This document shows, piece by piece, positions 12,479 through 17,203 of a DNA stretch of 17,203 nt. The position numbers were made by a program, and so were the translations under genes. Location of the stretch: assembly GCA_007693875.1 (NCBI GenBank), contig RECT01000268.1, forward strand, positions 1-17,203, given 5' to 3'. Below the pieces are notes generated by a model. It made no database searches and was not told the origin of the DNA. It worked only from the letters and a program-made list of their open reading frames with translations. Every line of letters starts with the position of its first letter. The stretch's first letter is position 1. This DNA comes from Spirulina sp. DLM2.Bin59. GTDB lineage: Bacteria > Cyanobacteriota > Cyanobacteriia > Cyanobacteriales > Spirulinaceae.

Positions 12479-14350
12479 TTAGGACTTCTTGGTGAGGTCA
12501 CTAGAGCGGGGCAAACGGACAGTAAAGGTCGTGCCTTGGCCCAGTTGGCTTCGACAGTCGATCACGCCACCGTGGAGATCCACCGCCTGCTTTGCGATCG
12601 CCAACCCCAGGCCTGTGCCGGGAATATTCCCGACATTTTTAGCACGGTAAAAGGGTTGAAACACATAGTTAAGGGCATCGGGGGGAATGCCAATGCCCTG
12701 ATCAGTCACTGTAAATTGAATGTAGTGGTGGCCAACAGTGACGATAAATTCAATGGGAGTCCGTTCCAATGTGTATTTAATCCCATTACTGAGTAAGTTA
12801 TTGAGGATATACCGCAGCAGCTTTTCATCCATGGTAACGACACAGTTGGGGGAGCCGATGTAGTGAAACTGGATGGTAGAGGAATGGGTCGTGACTATTT
12901 CTTGATAGAGGGTTTGACAAAACTGCTCAAGGTTGCAGGCAGCGGGAATAAAGTTGAGTTTGTCCGCATCGGCTTGGTTGAGGACAAGAATATCCTCTAA
13001 AAGGGCTAAAATGCGATCGCTACTGCGCAAAATTTGGTCTAACTGTTCTATCTGTTGGTTGGGGGTGAAGCGGTCTAGACAATGGCGCATTAACTTAGCG
13101 GATGCCATGATTACCGTCAGGGGAGTACGGAACTCATGGGAAGCAATGGTGATAAAGTCACTTTTTAGATCGAGAACTTCTTTTTCTTTAATCAGATTAT
13201 TTAAAAGATCTTCAATTGCCCGCTCTCGGTCGGTAACATCCCGGCCCACACCGATAATGCCGAGGATTTTTCCCTGAGCATCCACAAAGGGGGTTTTTTC
13301 AATTTCCAACAGCCGTTGTGTACCATCCTTAAACGTGACCCACTTTTCACGGCGGATCGACATTCGCCCATTGAGGGCATGCAGATCATGATCGCGGTGG
13401 TTTTGGGCAATGACTTCGGGAAATAGCTCAAAATCCGTTTTGCCAATAATTTCATCCTGCCCTTTTTCCAAAATTCCCCGCGCCGACTGATTGCAAGCTC
13501 GGTAAACCCCTTCTAAATCTTTATAGATAATCAAGTCAGGGATAGAATCAATTAAAGATTGCATCAAGGCTTTTTCCTGAGCGAGGGCAGATTGCACGTT
13601 AACCCGTTCGCTAATATCACGAATGAGCATAATCACCTGATCCGCACCAGCTACGGAAATATAGGCCTCTTCGTGACACCATTTTCCGGGAGCAACTTCA
13701 ATGTCATACTCATATCGCTGCATTTCGCCGCTTTCGAGGGTTCTCTGAATATAGTCCAAGCGTTGACTGGCTAAATGGGGAGGCAGCACTTCCCAGAGGT
13801 CTGCCCCCGTGTTATCGAGACAACCATTGAGTAGTTGCACCCTGCCGCCACAGAGCATTTCTAAATATTTGCCGTTCCGGTCATAGCGAATGATTAAATC
13901 AGGAATGGTTTTGATGAGAGATTGATAGTGGCTGGCGCTCTCATGGTGGACTGCCCTTTCGGCCGCTAGTTGGGCGGTAAGATAGTCGCTTTGGGCGATC
14001 GCCCCCAATAACTTGCCCTCCCCATCCACCACCGGCAGTAACGGCAACTTCTGGGCCGTAAACCAAGCTTGGAGATCTTGACCCTCCTTGAGATCCTCAA
14101 AGCTAAGGACAGGGGGGGGGGACAACATGGTTGCCCCCACGGTGAGGCGATCGGCATTGAAGGCCGATGGCTGTGCCAGAACCTGGGCGAAAATTGCCGA
14201 CGACGGAAGCAGTCCCAACAGTTGGCCATCCCCACCACAAACCCAAAGGAGCGGGAGTTGCTGGCGATGGAGCAGCGCGATCGCCGCCGTTAAACTAGCC
14301 TCTGGACAAATCACCCCCGGACTCCGATTGATTAAATCTACAGGTAACAT
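12479..14350 (-). CDS. cytosolic CBS-PAS-PAS sensor histidine kinase
   Basis: From ATG 14350 this is a 623-residue two-component histidine kinase with no membrane helix. A CBS-domain pair (about 1-130, with the typical LPLLPVVDGEGKLLGAIAQSD) suggests sensing of adenine nucleotides. Two PAS domains follow (about 140-250 and 262-375, each starting (T/S)IPDLII), then a HisKA dimerisation domain with phospho-accepting H405 in ASHEFRTPL and an ATPase domain. The ATPase has an N-box (NNLLSNGIKY, 517-526), DQGIGIP (550-556) and GTGLGLA (578-584). All catalytic motifs are intact. The frame stays open upstream to 14692, but that extension is proline- and cysteine-rich, matches no domain and contains a hairpin sequence, so I reject it. 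ATG 14407 is a possible alternative. A run of ten C (on the coding strand) in the second CBS unit encodes SPPP. No partner regulator is adjacent. Confidence 0.88.
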   Translation of the reverse strand: MLPVDLINRSPGVICPEASLTAAIALLHRQQLPLLWVCGGDGQLLGLLPSSAIFAQVLAQPSAFNADRLTVGATMLSPPPVLSFEDLKEGQDLQAWFTAQKLPLLPVVDGEGKLLGAIAQSDYLTAQLAAERAVHHESASHYQSLIKTIPDLIIRYDRNGKYLEMLCGGRVQLLNGCLDNTGADLWEVLPPHLASQRLDYIQRTLESGEMQRYEYDIEVAPGKWCHEEAYISVAGADQVIMLIRDISERVNVQSALAQEKALMQSLIDSIPDLIIYKDLEGVYRACNQSARGILEKGQDEIIGKTDFELFPEVIAQNHRDHDLHALNGRMSIRREKWVTFKDGTQRLLEIEKTPFVDAQGKILGIIGVGRDVTDRERAIEDLLNNLIKEKEVLDLKSDFITIASHEFRTPLTVIMASAKLMRHCLDRFTPNQQIEQLDQILRSSDRILALLEDILVLNQADADKLNFIPAACNLEQFCQTLYQEIVTTHSSTIQFHYIGSPNCVVTMDEKLLRYILNNLLSNGIKYTLERTPIEFIVTVGHHYIQFTVTDQGIGIPPDALNYVFQPFYRAKNVGNIPGTGLGLAIAKQAVDLHGGVIDCRSQLGQGTTFTVRLPRSSDLTKKS

Positions 14351-14423
14351 GAAGGGCAAAACTCTGAAAAATTGCGGTTGAGATGACCAAAGACCATCAC
14401 CCTCCATTCTAAATAAATCCTGG

Positions 14424-14451
14424 GGTGGGGGTGAACAGGCCAGCCCCCACC
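14424..14451 (-). promoter_or_regulatory. leader hairpin upstream of the histidine kinase gene
   Basis: GGTGGGGG (14424-14431) and CCCCCACC (14444-14451) form an 8-bp GC-rich stem with a 12-nt loop. It lies 74 bp upstream of the preferred kinase start and 17 bp upstream of the alternative ATG at 14407, so it may sit in the leader RNA. Without a T-run on the minus strand it is not an obvious terminator. Confidence 0.35.
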
Positions 14452-14770
14452 GGGAAGCGCCCCCAGGGCAGCCTGGAGAGGCGTGAGCCTTTTTGAAGAT
14501 TTTTCTGTAGCGAACGTAACGAATTCCAAAGTAAAGGGCACTGAAGGGGGAGCAAAGTTTTAGACTGAAGTTGTGGCCAGATAGCATCCAGTGACAAACC
14601 CTGATTTCCTTGCCGCTGACCGTTAGCTGACCCACTGTTCCTCGCAGATTAGGAGTGTCTAATGGCAGCAAATTGTGGTGTTTGGCATTCACTGAGTCCC
14701 TTTTTCCAAATCAGCTTGATTTGAGTACCCATCGCCTCAGGGGTTACAGATATCGCATTTGCCGTTGAAA

Positions 14771-14789
14771 TCGTCGTTCTCTCGTCGTT
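14771..14789 (+). repeat. 11-bp-period direct repeat upstream of ppsA
   Basis: TCGTCGTT occurs at 14771-14778 and again at 14782-14789, an offset of 11 bp or about one helical turn. It lies 126-144 bp upstream of the ppsA ATG. Tandem half-sites at this spacing are typical of response-regulator binding sites, but the factor is unknown. Confidence 0.35.
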
Positions 14790-14914
14790 GTTTTTGATCG
14801 TTTTTGTGCCGAAGATACTTTGGCCATTGCCTGCCTGGATTCGGCTGCGGTTTAGCCTGATCTGGGGGAAAGTTTAATCTGCTTTTTTTACTGTTTTTTT
14901 AGTTAGGAGACGTT

Positions 14915-17203
14915 ATGGTACACACTGCCTACGACCCAACCATCACCGCCGCTCGTGATCAAGCCTTTATTCTCTGGTTTGATGAAGTTCGGAGCGAAGA
15001 TGTCGGATTAGTGGGGGGTAAAAACTCCTCCCTTGGGGAAATGATCCAACAGTTGCAATCCCAGGGGGTTAACGTCCCTGGCGGGTTTGCCACCACTGCC
15101 TATGCCTATCGCTACTACATTAAACAGGCGGGGTTGGAAGCCCAATTGCAACGGTTGTTCGCAGATTTAGATGTGAATGATGTTTACAACCTCCAAGAGC
15201 GGGGCAAACAGGCCCGGGCCTTGATCCTCCATACGCCATTCCCCCAAGATTTGCAAGATGCGATCGCCCTGGCCTATAAAAAACTCTGCCAACGGTATAG
15301 TTGCAGTTCTTCCCTCAGCGATCGCCTCGACCCTGAATTTCGTGATGTCTGCGATACCCAAACCCAAGATACCGACGTAGCTGTGCGCTCCAGTGCCACC
15401 GCTGAAGACCTTCCGGAAGCCAGTTTTGCTGGTCAACAGGAAACCTACCTCAACGTCCAAGGGGTGAAAGGGGTCTTAGACTCTTGCCATAAATGCTTTG
15501 CCTCTTTGTTCACCGATCGCGCCATTTCCTATCGTCAACATAATGGTTTTGATCACTTCACCGTTGCCCTTTCCGTTGGGGTGCAAAAAATGGTGCGGTC
15601 TGACTTGGCTACCTCCGGCGTGATGTTCTCCATTGACACAGAAACCGGGTTTAAAAATGCGGCTCTGATTACCGCTGCCTATGGTTTAGGGGAAAACGTC
15701 GTCCAGGGTGCAGTGAACCCCGATGAATATTTCGTCTTTAAACCGACGCTCAAAGATGGCTACACCCCCATTTTAGAAAAACGCCTCGGCACGAAGGCCA
15801 TTAAAATGGTCTACGATGTGGGCGGTTCTAAACTGACGAAAAACGTCGAAGTTCCCGAACCGGAACGGCAAAAATTCTGCCTCTCGGATGCGGAAATTCT
15901 CCAACTGGGGAAATGGGCGATCATCATTGAAGATCACTATTCCCAAGGGCGGGGCCAATATACCCCCATGGATATTGAATGGGCTAAAGATGGTTGCACG
16001 GGGGAATTGTTCATCGTTCAGGCTCGGCCGGAAACGGTGCAATCCCAAAAAGCCGATAACATCCTCGAAAGCTATGAACTGAAGGAACGGGGCACAGTGT
16101 TGGCCACCGGGCGCAGTGTGGGGGCGGCCATCGGTCAAGGTAAAGCCCGCGTCATTCACAACGTTTCCAATATTAACCAGTTCAAAGCCGGTGAAGTCCT
16201 CGTTACCAACCGCACCGACCCGGATTGGGAACCGATTATGAAGCAGGCCAGTGCGATCGTCACGAACCAAGGGGGGCGTACCTGTCACGCTGCGATCATT
16301 GCGCGGGAAATGGGGATTCCGGCCATCGTCGGTTGTGGGGATGCCACGGAGGCGATCGATAACGGCCAAGAGGTGACGGTTTCCTGCTCGGAAGGGGAAG
16401 AAGGTTTGGTTTATGAAGGGTTGTTGCCCTTTGAAGTCCATCAAACCAAGTTGGACAACCTGCCGAAAACCCGGACGCAGATTTTGATGAATATCGGCAA
16501 CCCGGAACAGGCCTTTACGTTGGCTGGGATTCCCGCCGATGGCGTGGGGCTGGCGCGGTTGGAGTTCATCATTGCCAACCACATTAAAGCTCACCCGATG
16601 GCGTTGATTAAGTTCGACCAATTGGAAGATGAAGGGGTGAAGGGGGAAATTGAACGGCTCACCCAGGGCTATACCCATAAACCGGATTTCTTTGTGGACA
16701 AGTTGGCTCGGGGGATCGGGATGATCGCCGCTGCCTTCTATCCGAAACCAGTGGTGGTGCGGATGTCCGATTTCAAATCCAATGAATATGCCAACCTTTT
16801 GGGCGGTCGTCAGTTTGAACCGAAGGAAGAAAACCCGATGATCGGCTGGCGGGGCGCATCCCGTTACTATGACCCCAATTACCGGGAAGCCTACGCGCTG
16901 GAATGCAAGGCCCTGAAACGGGTGCGGGATGATATGGGTTTGACCAACGTGATCCCCATGGTTCCCTTCTGTCGCACGCCTGATGAAGGTCGTCATGTGT
17001 TGGCGGAAATGGGCAAACAGGGGTTAAAACGGGGCGTGAATGGCTTGCAGGTCTATGTGATGTGTGAGTTGCCCAGTAATGTGATCCTGGCGGATCAATT
17101 TGCCGAGGTGTTTGATGGTTTCTCCATCGGCTCCAATGATTTGACCCAGTTGACCCTGGGGTTAGACCGGGATTCTGCTTTGGTGGCGCACCTGTTTGAT
17201 GAG
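14915..17203 (+). CDS. ppsA: phosphoenolpyruvate synthase PpsA (3' end missing)
   Basis: PEP synthase converts pyruvate, ATP and water into PEP, AMP and phosphate in the cytosol, feeding gluconeogenesis. The ATG at 14915 is preceded by AGGAG (14905-14909), a strong ribosome binding site. 763 codons are present and the frame is unbroken to the window edge; with a usual length of about 800-820 residues, roughly 50 C-terminal residues are missing. The N-terminal ATP/pyruvate-binding part has GGKNSSLGEM (about residues 40-49) and AVRSSATAEDLP (156-167). The central swivelling domain has phospho-carrier H458 in GGRTCHAAIIARE. The C-terminal PEP-binding barrel is visible up to GSNDLTQLTLGLDRDSALVA and the window end; the conserved active-site cysteine near the C-terminus would lie just outside. 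PEP synthase is preferred over pyruvate phosphate dikinase because of the family-specific N-terminus and the LTQLTLG segment. Confidence 0.97.
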   Translation, partial: MVHTAYDPTITAARDQAFILWFDEVRSEDVGLVGGKNSSLGEMIQQLQSQGVNVPGGFATTAYAYRYYIKQAGLEAQLQRLFADLDVNDVYNLQERGKQARALILHTPFPQDLQDAIALAYKKLCQRYSCSSSLSDRLDPEFRDVCDTQTQDTDVAVRSSATAEDLPEASFAGQQETYLNVQGVKGVLDSCHKCFASLFTDRAISYRQHNGFDHFTVALSVGVQKMVRSDLATSGVMFSIDTETGFKNAALITAAYGLGENVVQGAVNPDEYFVFKPTLKDGYTPILEKRLGTKAIKMVYDVGGSKLTKNVEVPEPERQKFCLSDAEILQLGKWAIIIEDHYSQGRGQYTPMDIEWAKDGCTGELFIVQARPETVQSQKADNILESYELKERGTVLATGRSVGAAIGQGKARVIHNVSNINQFKAGEVLVTNRTDPDWEPIMKQASAIVTNQGGRTCHAAIIAREMGIPAIVGCGDATEAIDNGQEVTVSCSEGEEGLVYEGLLPFEVHQTKLDNLPKTRTQILMNIGNPEQAFTLAGIPADGVGLARLEFIIANHIKAHPMALIKFDQLEDEGVKGEIERLTQGYTHKPDFFVDKLARGIGMIAAAFYPKPVVVRMSDFKSNEYANLLGGRQFEPKEENPMIGWRGASRYYDPNYREAYALECKALKRVRDDMGLTNVIPMVPFCRTPDEGRHVLAEMGKQGLKRGVNGLQVYVMCELPSNVILADQFAEVFDGFSIGSNDLTQLTLGLDRDSALVAHLFDE

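Larger units (their letters stand above)
14351..14914. other. divergent intergenic region between the histidine kinase gene and ppsA
   Basis: No gene is supported in these 564 bp. They hold an 8-bp-stem hairpin near the kinase start (14424-14451), a small AGGC-GTGA-GCCT inverted repeat followed by T5 (near 14479-14494), an 11-bp-period direct repeat (14771-14789) and two T-tracts just before the ppsA ribosome binding site. Divergent promoters must lie here, but no pair of boxes stands out. Confidence 0.6.
292..15326. repeat. dispersed HIP1 octamers (GCGATCGC)
   Basis: I count about 27 copies by eye, for example at 292-299 and 695-702, with others near 3250, 4428, 7794, 9174, 11434, 12593, 14276 and 15318. 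This is roughly one per 650 bp, far above chance, and is the known signature of many cyanobacterial genomes. None was seen between about 4958 and 7748, nor after 15326. Confidence 0.85.

Noticed and set aside
14479..14495. AGGC-GTGA-GCCT hairpin followed by T5 as a plus-strand terminator
   Set aside because: The stem is only 4 bp and no plus-strand gene ends nearby for it to serve.
14351..14692. N-terminal extension of the histidine kinase to 14692
   Set aside because: The extra 114 residues match no domain, have odd composition and include a GC-rich hairpin. The CBS domain begins right at ATG 14350.
15773..16996. 407-codon open frame on the minus strand
   Set aside because: It lies entirely antisense to ppsA, whose protein is unmistakable in the other strand. 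The product is His/Pro/Phe-rich with no recognisable domain, so it is a by-product of ppsA codon bias.

Overview
The window looks like a chromosomal segment of a cyanobacterium. The evidence is a phycobilisome rod-core linker gene (cpcG), an RpaB/Ycf27-type response regulator, a xisH-xisI pair, a very large Ser/Thr kinase-ATPase fusion of a kind common in cyanobacteria, and dense HIP1 octamers (GCGATCGC, about 27 counted by eye in 17 kb). I cannot name a genus. No tRNA, rRNA, CRISPR array, transposase or phage gene was seen.

Layout. At 1-991 is the 3' part of a KtrB/TrkH-type K+ transporter gene. It meets tail to tail, with a 15-bp overlap, an OmpR-family regulator resembling RpaB (977-1711, minus, GTG start). 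At 1890-3507 is a tight plus-strand run xisH-xisI-truB. xisH has an in-frame TAA, and the conserved XisH tail continues in the same frame to 2306, overlapping the start of xisI. xisI overlaps truB by one base. A factor-independent terminator at 3510-3543 points to the minus strand and suggests a small minus-strand gene or RNA at about 3579-3737. A non-coding region with a G-quadruplex candidate and a 14-bp palindrome precedes a 1708-residue protein (4094-9220): Ser/Thr kinase, AAA-type ATPase, helical-repeat region, GAF, coiled coil and GGDEF. A perfect 20-bp palindrome separates it from a convergent aldolase/short-chain dehydrogenase fusion (9249-11210, minus).

At 11613-12392 is cpcG with a TTG start. 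Its leader carries a near-perfect HLR1 element, the direct repeat bound by RpaB, just upstream of the ribosome binding site. A cytosolic CBS-PAS-PAS histidine kinase follows on the minus strand (12479-14350). After a 564-bp divergent intergenic region comes the 5' part of ppsA, PEP synthase (14915 to the window end).

How the genes fit together. This is a mixed housekeeping and signalling region, not one pathway. Three signalling proteins (the RpaB-like regulator, the kinase/diguanylate cyclase and the CBS-PAS histidine kinase) sit among light-harvesting, K+ uptake, tRNA-modification and carbon-metabolism genes. The best regulatory link inside the window is the RpaB-type regulator and the HLR1 element in the cpcG leader. 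The most unusual items are the interrupted XisH in a translationally coupled xisHI-truB cluster, and the possible small gene with its own terminator at 3.5-3.8 kb.
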